This document shows positions 7,621-17,194 of a DNA stretch of 64,000 nt, piece by piece. Within the stretch, counting starts at the first letter, position 1; every line of letters starts with the position of its first letter. The DNA is from Thiopseudomonas sp964394445. GTDB lineage: Bacteria; Pseudomonadota; Gammaproteobacteria; Pseudomonadales; Pseudomonadaceae. Under the pieces are notes generated by a model, which saw nothing but the letters and a program-made list of their open reading frames with translations, was not told the origin of the DNA and did not search any database. The translations under genes were made by a program, and so were the position numbers. Location of the stretch: the NCBI GenBank assembly GCA_964394445.1, contig CAYMXO010000002.1, positions 1 to 64,000 on the forward strand, read 5' to 3'.

Positions 7621-9591
7621 TCAGGGCTCAACAAAGCCGACCATTTTCACCGGCTCGGTCTGGCTGCCCGGCTGTGCACCATGGAAGATATGCGGCCTGA
7701 TTTTGCCGATCACATGCATCTCGCACGGACGGCAATCAAACTTCAGCGTCAGCACTTCATTGTCGTGCACCAGTTGCATCGGACTGGCATTGTTGCGCAC
7801 GCCGGTATAGCCCTTGGCCTGTTTCGGGCACAGGTTGAAGGAAAAACGCAGGCAGTGCTTGGTGATCATCACCGGTACCTCGCCGCTTTCTTCATGTGCC
7901 TCAAAGGCGGCATCAATCAGCTGCACACCATGGCGATGGTAAAACGCACGCGCTTTTTCGTTATAGACGTTAGCCAAAAATGACAGCTGGGTATCAGGGT
8001 ATACAGGAGGCGGATCGCTCTCGGCCTTGCGCCAGCCACGGGGGAACGCTTGCAGGCGGGCGGCATCCAGCCGGGCAATGGCATCCCGGCGCAGCGCCTT
8101 GAGCTGCGAGCCGGGCACAAACCAGTCACTGTCCATGCTGATGTCGGCACTTTCGGCAAAATACAGGGTATTTCCCAGCTGGTACAGGCTATCCTGCAGC
8201 TGCTGGCGGTTACGCTCTGGATTGTTCGCCACACCAAAGGGGCCGGCCAGCGTCACACGGGCACACACCCCTTCCTCACTGATCACTGCCAGCTGCAATT
8301 GCTGCTTATCCAGCTGCACCTGCCAGCGCACGGCCACCCGGCGCTCGGCAGACGTCTTTTGCAACGCCTGCTGCCAGTTGTGGTCCAGGTTGCGGTTAAG
8401 GGCATGGCCGGGACGCAGTTGTTTCAGCTCCGTCGGCATCTCGTTGGGCAGCAGGCGATACTGGTACTGTTGTTGGCCATCCTGCTCGAACTGCGCCAGC
8501 TCTTGCGCCGTATTCACACGAAACCCCACTACTTCGCGTTTGTGCAGCACGTTCAGGCCATCGCCATTGGCCAGTGGTGTGGTGGTTTGCACCATCAGGT
8601 CCTGCTTGCCAACACTGAGCACCTCACCCACCGGCAGGCCGACAAACTTGGGTGAATCAAAGGCACCGATGTCCATCTTGCGCTCGTTGACAAAATAGTC
8701 GGTGCTACCACGGTGGAAGGTCTGCTCCGGATTGGGCACAAAAAAGTGTTCGGTACGGCCGCTGGACGCACGGGCCAGCCCGGGCTTTTGCTCAAGAATG
8801 GCATCCAGCTGTTGGCGATAATGGGCAGTGATGTTTTTGACGTAACCCATGTCCTTGTAGCGGCCCTCGATCTTGAACGAGCGCACACCGGCCTCGACCA
8901 GTGCCTGCAGGTTAGCGGTCTGGTTGTTGTCCTTCATCGACAGCAGGTGCTTGTCGTAAGCCACCACCCGGCCCTGGTCGTCCTTTAAGGTATAGGGCAA
9001 CCGGCAGGCCTGGGAGCAGTCGCCCCGGTTGGCACTGCGGCCCGTCTGGGCGTGGGAAATATTGCACTGTCCGGAAAATGCAACACAGAGTGCGCCATGG
9101 ATAAAGAACTCGATGGCCGCATCGACGTTCTGGCTGATTTCGCGAATTTGCGCCAGATTCAGCTCCCGCGCCAGCACCAGCTGGGAAAATCCGGCCTGGT
9201 CCAGGAACTGCGCTTTGGCCAGCGAGCGGATGTCGCACTGGGTGCTGGCATGCAGCTCGATTGGTGGAATATCCAGCTCCAGCACGCCCATATCCTGCAC
9301 GATCAGCGCATCGACACCGGCATCGTACAGCTCGATGATCTGCTTGCGGGCCGGCTCCAGCTCGTTGTCGTGCAAGATGGTGTTCAGGGTGACAAACACC
9401 CGCGCATGATACTGGCGGGCAAACTCGACCAGCGCGGCAATATCGGCTACGGAGTTGGCCGCGTTATGGCGTGCACCAAAGCCCGGGCCGCCAATGTATA
9501 CGGCATCGGCGCCATGAATGATGGCCTGACGGGCAATTTCGGCATCACGGGCAGGGCTAAGCAGCTCCAGCTGATGAGCAGGAAGGGACAT
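7621..9591 (-). CDS. rlhA: U32 family protein RlhA (23S rRNA C2501 hydroxylation)
   Basis: A 656-residue U32 peptidase-family protein, similar along its whole length to E. coli RlhA/YdcP (about 667 residues). Shared blocks include LELLSPARDAEIARQA, HGADAVYIGGPGFGARHN and NRGDCSQACRLPYTLKDDQG. RlhA forms 5-hydroxycytidine at position 2501 of 23S rRNA. The cysteines in GALCVAFSGQC, GDCSQAC and DCRPCEM are the conserved metal/cofactor-binding candidates. The length and C-terminal CRPCEMHVIGKI block favour RlhA over the shorter tRNA enzyme TrhP. It is a single gene, divergent from pagL. Confidence 0.92.
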   Translation of the reverse strand: MSLPAHQLELLSPARDAEIARQAIIHGADAVYIGGPGFGARHNAANSVADIAALVEFARQYHARVFVTLNTILHDNELEPARKQIIELYDAGVDALIVQDMGVLELDIPPIELHASTQCDIRSLAKAQFLDQAGFSQLVLARELNLAQIREISQNVDAAIEFFIHGALCVAFSGQCNISHAQTGRSANRGDCSQACRLPYTLKDDQGRVVAYDKHLLSMKDNNQTANLQALVEAGVRSFKIEGRYKDMGYVKNITAHYRQQLDAILEQKPGLARASSGRTEHFFVPNPEQTFHRGSTDYFVNERKMDIGAFDSPKFVGLPVGEVLSVGKQDLMVQTTTPLANGDGLNVLHKREVVGFRVNTAQELAQFEQDGQQQYQYRLLPNEMPTELKQLRPGHALNRNLDHNWQQALQKTSAERRVAVRWQVQLDKQQLQLAVISEEGVCARVTLAGPFGVANNPERNRQQLQDSLYQLGNTLYFAESADISMDSDWFVPGSQLKALRRDAIARLDAARLQAFPRGWRKAESDPPPVYPDTQLSFLANVYNEKARAFYHRHGVQLIDAAFEAHEESGEVPVMITKHCLRFSFNLCPKQAKGYTGVRNNASPMQLVHDNEVLTLKFDCRPCEMHVIGKIRPHIFHGAQPGSQTEPVKMVGFVEP

Positions 9592-9683
9592 GACAAATCT
9601 GGCTTCAAATCAAGAGAATAAAATTGACGGCTGTTTTTTTGTCACATAAATGGCACAGTGACTTCCTACAGCTTTTTTAACCC

Positions 9684-9698
9684 GTGCTAGATTAGCAC
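9684..9698 (+). promoter_or_regulatory. Operator-like palindrome over a possible pagL -10
   Basis: gtgctagattagcac is a 6+3+6 perfect inverted repeat. It contains an extended -10-like TGCTAGATT, placed about 75 bases before the pagL start. A repressor dimer could cover the -10 here. No good -35 is visible, so this is tentative. Confidence 0.35.
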
Positions 9699-9770
9699 AG
9701 TCATCACCGGACAGCTGCTCTTTACGGTCAGCTCCGGCAAGAAGAATAAAACGCAAAACAGGTGAGCGAC

Positions 9771-10292
9771 ATGACAAACAAACATTTATTGATTTCTGCC
9801 GGCATTGCCTTGTTGCTCGGCAGCACCGCCGTTTCAGCGGCCGACATCACACTTTCGGCTGGCGTCACCGGCCAGGGCGATGCAACCCTGCGGGCCGGTC
9901 TGGTCAATAACTGGAACCGCCAATGGCTCAACAGCAACACCGGCCATCTGAGTGGCTACTGGGATGCCGGCTATACCTACTGGGATGGCGGTAACCGCTC
10001 CTCCGGAGCCCACTCACTCTCGTTCATGCCGGTGTTTACCTACACCTTCACCCATCCGCGCTGGCAACCCTTCATTGAAGGCGGCATCGGTGTTGCAGCC
10101 TTCTCCAAAACCCGCGTCAGCAGCCGCAAGCTCGGCGTAGCTTTCAGCTTTGAAGACCGCCTGGGTGTCGGCGTGACCCTGCCCAACCGGGGCAAGCTCG
10201 GCGTGCGTGCCCAGCACTATTCCAACGCCCGCATCAAGAAGCCCAACGACGGTATCGAGTCCTACTCGGTGTTCTATCACCATCCGCTCTGA
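9771..10292 (+). CDS. pagL: Lipid A 3-O-deacylase PagL
   Basis: A 173-residue outer-membrane beta-barrel hydrolase that removes the 3-O acyl chain of lipid A. A signal peptide (TNKHLLISAGIALLLGSTAVSA) is followed by Ala-Asp. The catalytic triad matches PagL: His149 and Ser151 in QHYSNA and Glu163 in NDGIES, the same precursor numbering as the P. aeruginosa enzyme (mature H126/S128/E140 as I recall). The C-terminus ends in alternating hydrophobic residues (SYSVFYHHPL), usual for a barrel. ATG 9771 is chosen over GTG 9762 because AGGTGAG lies just before it. The gene is monocistronic. Confidence 0.88.
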   Translation: MTNKHLLISAGIALLLGSTAVSAADITLSAGVTGQGDATLRAGLVNNWNRQWLNSNTGHLSGYWDAGYTYWDGGNRSSGAHSLSFMPVFTYTFTHPRWQPFIEGGIGVAAFSKTRVSSRKLGVAFSFEDRLGVGVTLPNRGKLGVRAQHYSNARIKKPNDGIESYSVFYHHPL

Positions 10293-10327
10293 GCCTGCCT
10301 GCAAGCCTGGGTGTGATCCACTGTTGT

Positions 10328-10945
10328 TTATGTCAACAGCAACAAGCGGATCTCGTCCAACAGCAACCAGCCTGCCGTCAGCGCCAGGCTTAACCCCATC
10401 AGGCTGTTGAACACTTGTAACTGGCGCGGCCTCTGTAGCGCCAGCCGCAAGCGGTCACCCAGCCACGCCCACAGCACAACCGTCGGCAGACTCACCAGCG
10501 TATCCGCCATGCCAATCTGCATGGCACTCCACAAAACCGGCCCCTGCCCGGGCATGAACAGGGCTGCCATATTCAGCATCATGACCCAGGCCTTGGGGTT
10601 GACCCACTGAAACAGTGCCATCTGCATAAAAGTCAGCGGACGTCCCTGCCCGCCCGCATCCGGCGCGCTGGCACGATACATCTGCCAGGCCAGCCACAAC
10701 AGGTAAATGCACCCCACCACCGCAATCGGCAAGCGAATGATGCTGACCAGCTCAAACAGGTGGCCAAACATCAGCATGCTGGCAAAGCAGTGAAAGCCGC
10801 CACCCAGCGCAATTCCCAACCCCATCGGCAACGTGCGGCGCAGGCCGAAGTTCACACCGGAAGCGGCCAGTAATACGTTATTTGGCCCCGGCGTAACGGC
10901 CATGACAAAAATATAGGTAGCCAGGGCCAGCGTGATAATGCCCAT
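10328..10945 (-). CDS. LysE/RhtB-family amino acid exporter
   Basis: A protein of about 205 residues with six predicted membrane helices and the LysE-superfamily signature near the N-terminus (FVMAVTPGPNNVLLAASG). A second conserved block, QWVNPKAWVMML, lies mid-protein. Members export amino acids or related compounds; the substrate cannot be deduced. ATG 10945 is preferred because AAGGA lies six bases upstream, rather than the TTG codon just before it. It is transcribed divergently from ycaO, from which it is separated by under 90 bases. Confidence 0.87.
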   Translation of the reverse strand: MGIITLALATYIFVMAVTPGPNNVLLAASGVNFGLRRTLPMGLGIALGGGFHCFASMLMFGHLFELVSIIRLPIAVVGCIYLLWLAWQMYRASAPDAGGQGRPLTFMQMALFQWVNPKAWVMMLNMAALFMPGQGPVLWSAMQIGMADTLVSLPTVVLWAWLGDRLRLALQRPRQLQVFNSLMGLSLALTAGWLLLDEIRLLLLT

Positions 10946-10993
10946 CAAAATTCCTTGGGTGCGAGAGTTGCTGTGTGCTGCGCTGAGGTGCCG

Positions 10994-10999
10994 TATAAT
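10994..10999 (+). promoter_or_regulatory. Probable -10 box of ycaO
   Basis: A perfect TATAAT lies 32 bases upstream of the preferred ycaO ATG (11032). A TTGCTG 20 bases further up is a weak, long-spaced -35. The expected start of transcription, about 11006, would exclude the earlier ATG at 11002. Confidence 0.45.
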
Positions 11000-11031
11000 C
11001 CATGGCTTTTACCGCAACCGCAAGCCTGCTC

Positions 11032-12786
11032 ATGACCCTGACTTACATCCCTAGCAAAGACGCCGCCCTGGAACAAAGCATTGCCCGCTTCCGCCAGCAA
11101 CTGACCCGTCTGGGCTTCAATATTGAAGAAGCCTCCTGGCTCAATCCCGTACCCCACGTCTGGTCGGTGCATATCCGCGACCGCGACTGCCCGCAATGCT
11201 TTACCAACGGCAAGGGCGCCACCCGTGAAGCCGCACTGGCTTCGGCGCTGGGCGAGTTCTTCGAACGCTTGTCGTGCAACTACTTTTTTGCCGATTTTTA
11301 TCTGGGCCGCAAACTGGCGGATGACAGCTTTGTACACTACCCCGGCGAGCGCTGGTTTGCCCTGAGCGAAGACGACAGCCTGCCGGCCGGCCTGCTCGAC
11401 GAACACCTGTTAGAGGTTTACCAACAACAGGGCGAGCTGCACGCCAGCCAGCTGCTGGATTTGCAAGCCGGCAGCGAAGAGCGCGGTATCTGTGCCCTGC
11501 CCTTTGTGCGCCAGAGTGACGGCCGCACCAGCTACATCCCGGTCAATATCATCGGCAACCTCTATGTATCCAACGGCATGTCCGCCGGCAACAACAGCGC
11601 CGAGGCCCGCAGCCAGGCTCTGGCAGAAATCTGCGAGCGCCACGTCAAGCAGCGCATTCTGACCGAAGCCATCAGCCTGCCGCCAATTCCCGACAGCGTG
11701 CTGGACGAACACCCGACGGTACGCGAAGCGCTGCGCGAGCTGGAAGCGGCCGGTTATCCCACGCTCACCCTGGATGCCTCCCTTGGCGGCCAGTTCCCGG
11801 TGGTGTGCGTGGTCCTGTTCAACCGTAACAACGGCACCAGCTTTGCCTCCTTCGGCGCTCACCCGAACTTCTCCGTGGCGCTGGAGCGCACCGTGACCGA
11901 GCTGTTGCAGGGGCGCAACCTGAACCAGCTCGACGTGTTTGCCGAACCCAGCTTTGACAACGAACTGGTGGCCGACCCGACCAACCTGGAAACCCACTTC
12001 ACCGACTCCAGCGGACACCTTGGCTGGGACATGCTGCGCCGTCCGGCCGATCACACCTTTACCCGCTGGAACTTCGACAGCGACAACCAGACCACCTGCC
12101 AGCACCTGCTCGACCTGCTGCACGGACTGGGCCACCAGGTCTACATTGCCGATTACAGCCATCTGAGCGTGGATGCCTGCCGCATTCTGGTGCCCGGACT
12201 GTCCGAAATTTACCCGCTGGATGACCTGTTCCACGCCAACAACAACGCCGGTCTCGGCTGGCGTGAACTGATCTGCAGCCTGCCAGGGCAGGAAGCGCAG
12301 CCGGACGACTTTATCAACCTGCTGGACACACTGAACGAAGAAGACCTGCCCGACGACCTGCTGCTCAGTGAATTTCTTGGCCTGCTGTTCAGCCCGGACA
12401 GCGCCTGGGCCAACCTGCGCCTCGCCGAACTGAAAGCCATGCTGGCCCTGGCCGGTGGCGACCATGCCGCTGCGCTGGAATGGGTGCAATGGCTGCTCAA
12501 CTACAACCAGTGCGGCCTGGGTGCTGAACGCCTGCGTCATTACCTGTGCCTGACCAGCCTGCTGCAGCTGGGCCAGCTGCACGGCCTGGACGCACTGGAA
12601 CACTATGCCGATGCCCTGAGCTGGCAATACAGCGAACACACACTGAACGACGCCCTTGGCGTACTGCTGGGCGAACAGCGCTTTTACGGACTTGAAGTGG
12701 TCGACAGCGAAACCTTCAGCAACCTGCCCGCCATGCAGCGCCTGCTCGCGGCCTATGAAAAACTGCAGCAGGCCAAACGGGGCTGA
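11032..12786 (+). CDS. ycaO: YcaO domain protein
   Basis: A 584-residue protein closely matching E. coli YcaO (586 residues): TYIPSKDAALEQSIARF, IEEASWLNPVPHVWSVHIRD, NIIGNLYVSNGMSAGN and CRILVPGLSEIYP are shared. YcaO proteins use ATP to activate amide backbones. E. coli YcaO has been linked to beta-methylthiolation of ribosomal protein S12, and the ATP-binding E-x-x-x-R/E residues are expected in EICERHVKQR and ALERTVTELLQGR. The C-terminal third is the helical, TPR-like extension of this branch. ATG 11032 aligns with the E. coli start; ATG 11002 would add ten residues and lies upstream of the predicted transcription start. Confidence 0.92.
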   Translation: MTLTYIPSKDAALEQSIARFRQQLTRLGFNIEEASWLNPVPHVWSVHIRDRDCPQCFTNGKGATREAALASALGEFFERLSCNYFFADFYLGRKLADDSFVHYPGERWFALSEDDSLPAGLLDEHLLEVYQQQGELHASQLLDLQAGSEERGICALPFVRQSDGRTSYIPVNIIGNLYVSNGMSAGNNSAEARSQALAEICERHVKQRILTEAISLPPIPDSVLDEHPTVREALRELEAAGYPTLTLDASLGGQFPVVCVVLFNRNNGTSFASFGAHPNFSVALERTVTELLQGRNLNQLDVFAEPSFDNELVADPTNLETHFTDSSGHLGWDMLRRPADHTFTRWNFDSDNQTTCQHLLDLLHGLGHQVYIADYSHLSVDACRILVPGLSEIYPLDDLFHANNNAGLGWRELICSLPGQEAQPDDFINLLDTLNEEDLPDDLLLSEFLGLLFSPDSAWANLRLAELKAMLALAGGDHAAALEWVQWLLNYNQCGLGAERLRHYLCLTSLLQLGQLHGLDALEHYADALSWQYSEHTLNDALGVLLGEQRFYGLEVVDSETFSNLPAMQRLLAAYEKLQQAKRG

Positions 12787-12857
12787 TTGCAAGATCCGGG
12801 TGATGGCATAAGAGCGTCATCCGGTTTACACTGCGCCTTTTGCCAGGGAGAGCTCCC

Positions 12858-14252
12858 ATGCTGCATTACCGACTGGTTTTTAATCCGCAGCCCTTGCCGG
12901 GTTTTGCCCTGGAACAGGTGCAGGCCAGCCTGCGCCAGCTGCTCAAGCTCAATGACGCTCAGTTGCGCCAGCTGTATGCCACGCCGGATGCAGTTCTGAA
13001 AAAAGGCCTGGAAAAAGACAAGGCCGAGGCCTATCGCAGCAAACTGGCACAGTTTGGCATTGCAGTGCGGGTTGAGGGCGAGTACCAGCTGTCACTGGAG
13101 CCCGCGGACACGCCGGCAGCCGAACAAGCAGCAGACGAACAGCCTGCCCGCACCCCCGCCAGTTTCTCGCTCGCAAACGACGAGCCGGCACCCGGGCCTG
13201 AGTCAGCTTCCCGCCCTGCAGCAGAGCGCCCACAGCCTTCCCGCGGTGCGCTGGGCGAGCCACTGGCAGCAAAAGACCGTTTGCATGTACCCAAGGAACG
13301 TCATGTGCCAATGCAGTTCACCGGCACTGGTCGCGAATACTTTGGTATCTGGATCATCAACATTGTGTTGACAGTGCTCACTGCCGGTATCTATTCAGCC
13401 TGGGCCAAGGTGCGTAACCGGCAGTATTTTTATGGCAATACGCTGCTTGATGGCAACAACTTCCAGTATCTGGCCAATCCGCTCACCATTCTTAAGGGGC
13501 GCATCATTGCCTTTTTCGTTCTGGTCGCCTGGCAGCTGGCTTCGCAGTTTGCACCCGTCATCAGTCTGGTCATGATTCTGGCGTTCCTTCCGCTGCTGCC
13601 CTGGGTGCTGTCGCGCTCACTGCGTTTCAATGCCATCAACACCGCTTACCGCGGCGTGCGCTTCAACTTTACCGGCAGCTATCTGGGGGCGGCCAAGGTG
13701 ATGCTGCTCTGGCCTTTTGTATCGCTGATCACTTTTTCACTGGGTTTGCCGCTGAGCCTGCACCAGAAACATAAGTATCAGGTGGAAAACAGCCGCTATG
13801 GGCTGGCTTCCTTCCATTTCAAAGGGACTCTGGTCGATTACTACCTGTTCGGCCTGAAGGTTCTGGGCAGCGTGCTGGTTGCCGGTTTGCTGGCTGTGTT
13901 GGTGCATCCGGTTGCCGCAATGATTGGTTACCTGCTGGTGTTTGGCTATTTTCAGGCAGGCCTGACCAACCTCTATCTGGGTAACGTCGGCCTGGCCGGA
14001 CACCGCCTTGAGTCAAACATGAGCAAGCGCACCACCGTCTGGATCTATTTCACCAACAGCCTGCTGATCATGCTGACGCTGGGCCTCTACACCCCCTGGG
14101 CCAAGGTTCGCATGGCCAGTTACCGGGCCTCCTGCACCACAGCAATCATTGCCGGCGACCTGGACAAGTTTGTTGGCAGCCAGATTGAACAAACCAGTGC
14201 GCTGGGCGAGGAGCTGGGCGAAATGTTCGACATGGATATTGCCATTATCTAG
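12858..14252 (+). CDS. DUF898 (YjgN-like) membrane protein
   Basis: A 464-residue inner-membrane protein. The first 150 residues are soluble and Ala/Glu/Pro-rich; the rest carries repeated DUF898-type segments, for example LTAGIYSAWAKVRNRQYFYGNTLLDG and, near the end, LTLGLYTPWAKVRMASYRA, an internal repeat. E. coli YjgN belongs to this family and its function is unknown. ATG 12858 follows GGGAGAG; the earlier TTG 12840 has no such site. The M48 protease gene starts three bases after its stop, so the two probably act together. Confidence 0.85.
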   Translation: MLHYRLVFNPQPLPGFALEQVQASLRQLLKLNDAQLRQLYATPDAVLKKGLEKDKAEAYRSKLAQFGIAVRVEGEYQLSLEPADTPAAEQAADEQPARTPASFSLANDEPAPGPESASRPAAERPQPSRGALGEPLAAKDRLHVPKERHVPMQFTGTGREYFGIWIINIVLTVLTAGIYSAWAKVRNRQYFYGNTLLDGNNFQYLANPLTILKGRIIAFFVLVAWQLASQFAPVISLVMILAFLPLLPWVLSRSLRFNAINTAYRGVRFNFTGSYLGAAKVMLLWPFVSLITFSLGLPLSLHQKHKYQVENSRYGLASFHFKGTLVDYYLFGLKVLGSVLVAGLLAVLVHPVAAMIGYLLVFGYFQAGLTNLYLGNVGLAGHRLESNMSKRTTVWIYFTNSLLIMLTLGLYTPWAKVRMASYRASCTTAIIAGDLDKFVGSQIEQTSALGEELGEMFDMDIAII

Positions 14253-14254
14253 CC

Positions 14255-15286
14255 ATGCAGGTTCGGGGATTCTGTTTCGACGGGCAAAGCTCGCAACGCC
14301 ACGCGGCGGCATTATCACTGGATGCGCAGGGGCGCGTCTGCCTGCACTTTGCCGGTCGCACTTTGCACTACGAAGCAGCGCAAATGCAGGTTGCCTCACG
14401 GCTGGGCAGCACACCACAACAGGTGATGTTCAGCGATGGCGTGGTCTTTGCCAGTACCGAATATGCTGCCCTCAAACAACTGACCGGTGTGCTCTCCCGC
14501 CGTCAGCCCCGGGGACATGGATCATCCTGGCTGCACCGGCTGGAATCACGCTGGCACTGGGTGCTGGCGGCTGTTCTGGTACTGCTGCTGTCGCTCTATC
14601 TGGGGTTGACCAAAGGTGCTCCGCTGGCAGCCCGGACCATCGTGCATTTCATTCCTGCATCGGTTGAGCTGCAGATCGGCAAGCAAAGCATGCAGCTGCT
14701 CGATCGCAGCCTGCTGCAAGCCAGCCAGTTGCCGGCTGCACGCCAGCAACAGCTGCAAGAGCACTTTGCCCCGCTGCTGGCAGCCTGGCCGGACTACCCG
14801 CTACAGGTGCAGTTTCGTCACGCCCCGGGGATTGGCGCCAACGCCTTTGCCCTGCCCGGCGGCCAGATGGTTTTTACCGATGAAATTGTCCGGCTGGCCG
14901 GGGATGATGACGAATTGAGCGCCGTGCTGGCCCACGAAATTGGCCATGTGGAGCGCCGGCACGGATTGCGCCGGGTGGTGCAGAACGGCTTGTTGTACTG
15001 GGGCCTGTTTGCCATCACCGGCGACATTTCAGCGGCTTCGGAAACCATTGCCGCAGCACCTGCGCTACTGATGAACATGGCCTACTCGCGAGAGATGGAA
15101 AACGAAGCCGACGACTTCGCCCTGCACGGCCTGCGCCAACAGGGGATCGAGCCGGTTCACTTTGCCAACATCATGCGCCGGCTGGAGGGTGCCTCCCGGC
15201 CGGACAATTCCGGCGGCAACCGGCTGCTGAAAATGCTGTCCAGCCACCCGGACACGGAGGAACGCATCCGCAAGTTCGAGCCTTGA
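14255..15286 (+). CDS. M48 family membrane metalloprotease
   Basis: A 343-residue zinc protease with the catalytic motif HEIGH (residues 227-231) and the third ligand in NEADDFALHG. A short N-terminal domain of about 90 residues (VRGFCFDGQSSQRHAA...) precedes one membrane helix (WVLAAVLVLLLSLYLGL), so the protease domain probably faces the periplasm. It resembles HtpX/BepA-type enzymes without the C-terminal TPR domain of BepA. It is two bases downstream of the DUF898 gene, hence co-transcribed. The substrate is unknown; quality control of envelope proteins is the usual role in the family. Confidence 0.87.
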   Translation: MQVRGFCFDGQSSQRHAAALSLDAQGRVCLHFAGRTLHYEAAQMQVASRLGSTPQQVMFSDGVVFASTEYAALKQLTGVLSRRQPRGHGSSWLHRLESRWHWVLAAVLVLLLSLYLGLTKGAPLAARTIVHFIPASVELQIGKQSMQLLDRSLLQASQLPAARQQQLQEHFAPLLAAWPDYPLQVQFRHAPGIGANAFALPGGQMVFTDEIVRLAGDDDELSAVLAHEIGHVERRHGLRRVVQNGLLYWGLFAITGDISAASETIAAAPALLMNMAYSREMENEADDFALHGLRQQGIEPVHFANIMRRLEGASRPDNSGGNRLLKMLSSHPDTEERIRKFEP

Positions 15287-15387
15287 GTATTGCGAATGCT
15301 GCACCTCTCCTGGGCCCGGAACAGAAGCAACCGGGGTCAGCAGGGCCACGCTGATCCTCTGCAGCACCTGCATTTTCCTGCAGCACT

Positions 15388-15414
15388 GGTCGCGAATACA
15401 TTCGCTCCTGCAGG
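15388..15414. repeat. Pseudomonas-type REP palindrome
   Basis: ggtcgcgaatacattcgctc followed by ctgcagg, in the 270-base gap between the M48 protease and yjgR. Same family as 7491. Confidence 0.75.
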
Positions 15415-15556
15415 GGCACAGTGGCAATGCATACAAGCCTTCTTTTACAAACAGCTGCTCTGCAGAACAGGCAAGCCACAGGGATACTCGGCGCTCCTGT
15501 GGTTTTTTGCTAAGCTTGCCGCCAATCCCTTTTTGCCTACACACACGAGATGCCCC

Positions 15557-17050
15557 ATGACCACACCCCGCCTGCTGACCCTCGGTGAAAACCTGCTGAC
15601 CCGCGAGCCCACCGGCCACTCACTGCGCCTGGCCAACCGCCACGGCATCATTGCCGGCGCCACCGGAACGGGCAAAACCGTGACCCTGCAACGCCTGGTT
15701 GAAGAGTTCAGCGATGCCGGCGTGGCCGTATTTGCTGCCGATGTAAAAGGTGATCTGAGCGGTATCGCTGCCGCCGGCTCGCCCAGCGGCAAAATTGCCG
15801 AACGCATCGCCAGCATGGAATGGCTGACGCATTCGCCCAAAGGTTATCCGGTGTGTTTCTGGGATGTGTTTGCCAGCCAGGGACACCCGCTGCGTACCAC
15901 CATCAGTGACATGGGCCCGCTGCTGCTGGCCAACCTGCTGGAGCTGACCGATGCCCAACAGGCGGTTTTGTACACCACATTCAAAGTGGCCGACCGCGAA
16001 GGTTTGCTGTTGCTGGACATGAAAGACCTGAAGGCCATGATCACCCACCTGCTGAACAACCCCGAGGTGCTGGCCGATGACAGCGCCCTGTTTACCCGCC
16101 AGTCGGCCAACGCCCTGTTGCGCAAGCTGGCCACCCTGGAGCAACAGCAGGCGGACCAGTTCTTTGGCGAGCCGGCACTGCAGCTTGGCGACATTTTGCA
16201 GCCCTCCATCGACGGCCGCGGCATGATCCATATTCTTGACGGCACCCGCCTGGTGCACGAAGCACCCAAGCTGTACGCCACCTTCCTGTTCTGGCTGCTG
16301 TCGGAACTGTTTGAACAGTTGCCCGAGCGGGGCGATGCCGACAAGCCGATTCTCGCACTGTTTTTCGACGAGGCCCACCTGCTGTTCAAGGGCACGCCCA
16401 AAGCGCTGCAGGACCGCATCGAACAGGTGGTGCGCCTGATCCGTTCCAAGGGAGTCGGCGTATATTTTGTCACCCAGTCACCGTCCGACCTGCCCGATGC
16501 AGTGCTGGCCCAGCTGGGCTTGCGGGTACAACACGGCCTGCGCGCCTTTACCGCCAAAGAACAAAAATCCCTCAAGGCAGTAGCCGACGGTTTCCGGCCC
16601 AATGCCCGGTTCAGCACCCTGCAGGAACTGACCGAACTTGGCATTGGCGAAGCGCTGTTTGCCACCCTGGAAGACAAGGGTACGCCCAGCATGGTGCAAA
16701 AAGTGGCCATTACCCCGCCGCAATCCCGTGTCGGGCCGCTAAACGACAGTGAGCGCCAGCAGAACCTGCGCCAGTCCAACCTTGGCAGCCGTTACGACAA
16801 GCCGTTTGACCGCGAGTCCGCCTACGAAATTCTGTTGGCCCGGGCAGAAAAGGCCGCACAGGAGGCCCAGACCCCGGAAAAAGCCGCACCCGCAAAGAAA
16901 GCCGCCAAAAAGGGCGCCAGCGATGCCGCCGGCGGCGTGCTCGGCGACATTGCCGGCAAGGTGGTACAAAGCACCATCCGCCAGGCCACCAACCAGATCA
17001 GCCGGCAAATTGTGCGTGGTATTCTAGGCTCGTTCCTCGGTAAAAAATAA
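15557..17050 (+). CDS. yjgR: HerA-like ATPase YjgR (DUF853)
   Basis: A 497-residue P-loop ATPase. Walker A GATGTGKT lies at residues 34-41, VFAADVKGDLSG follows, and Walker B is in ALFFDEAHLLF. It matches the helicase HerA-like/DUF853 family (E. coli YjgR, about 500 residues), whose cellular role is unclear. The C-terminus has an Ala/Lys-rich linker (EKAAPAKKAAKKGA) and a short helical end. ATG 15557 is chosen by family alignment; the long upstream in-frame extension has REP sequence in it and is not real. It is monocistronic. Confidence 0.87.
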   Translation: MTTPRLLTLGENLLTREPTGHSLRLANRHGIIAGATGTGKTVTLQRLVEEFSDAGVAVFAADVKGDLSGIAAAGSPSGKIAERIASMEWLTHSPKGYPVCFWDVFASQGHPLRTTISDMGPLLLANLLELTDAQQAVLYTTFKVADREGLLLLDMKDLKAMITHLLNNPEVLADDSALFTRQSANALLRKLATLEQQQADQFFGEPALQLGDILQPSIDGRGMIHILDGTRLVHEAPKLYATFLFWLLSELFEQLPERGDADKPILALFFDEAHLLFKGTPKALQDRIEQVVRLIRSKGVGVYFVTQSPSDLPDAVLAQLGLRVQHGLRAFTAKEQKSLKAVADGFRPNARFSTLQELTELGIGEALFATLEDKGTPSMVQKVAITPPQSRVGPLNDSERQQNLRQSNLGSRYDKPFDRESAYEILLARAEKAAQEAQTPEKAAPAKKAAKKGASDAAGGVLGDIAGKVVQSTIRQATNQISRQIVRGILGSFLGKK

Positions 17051-17194
17051 TCCGCCATTGCGCGGTAACGGCCTGTGGTCGCCATGCAAGACACAGCACT
17101 GCGCATCGCCTGATTTCATACAGATGTCGTACTTCATGGTTGCTGGCAGAGTGCTAGAATAAAAACACACTCCCCCCGACAAGCAAATAGAGCC

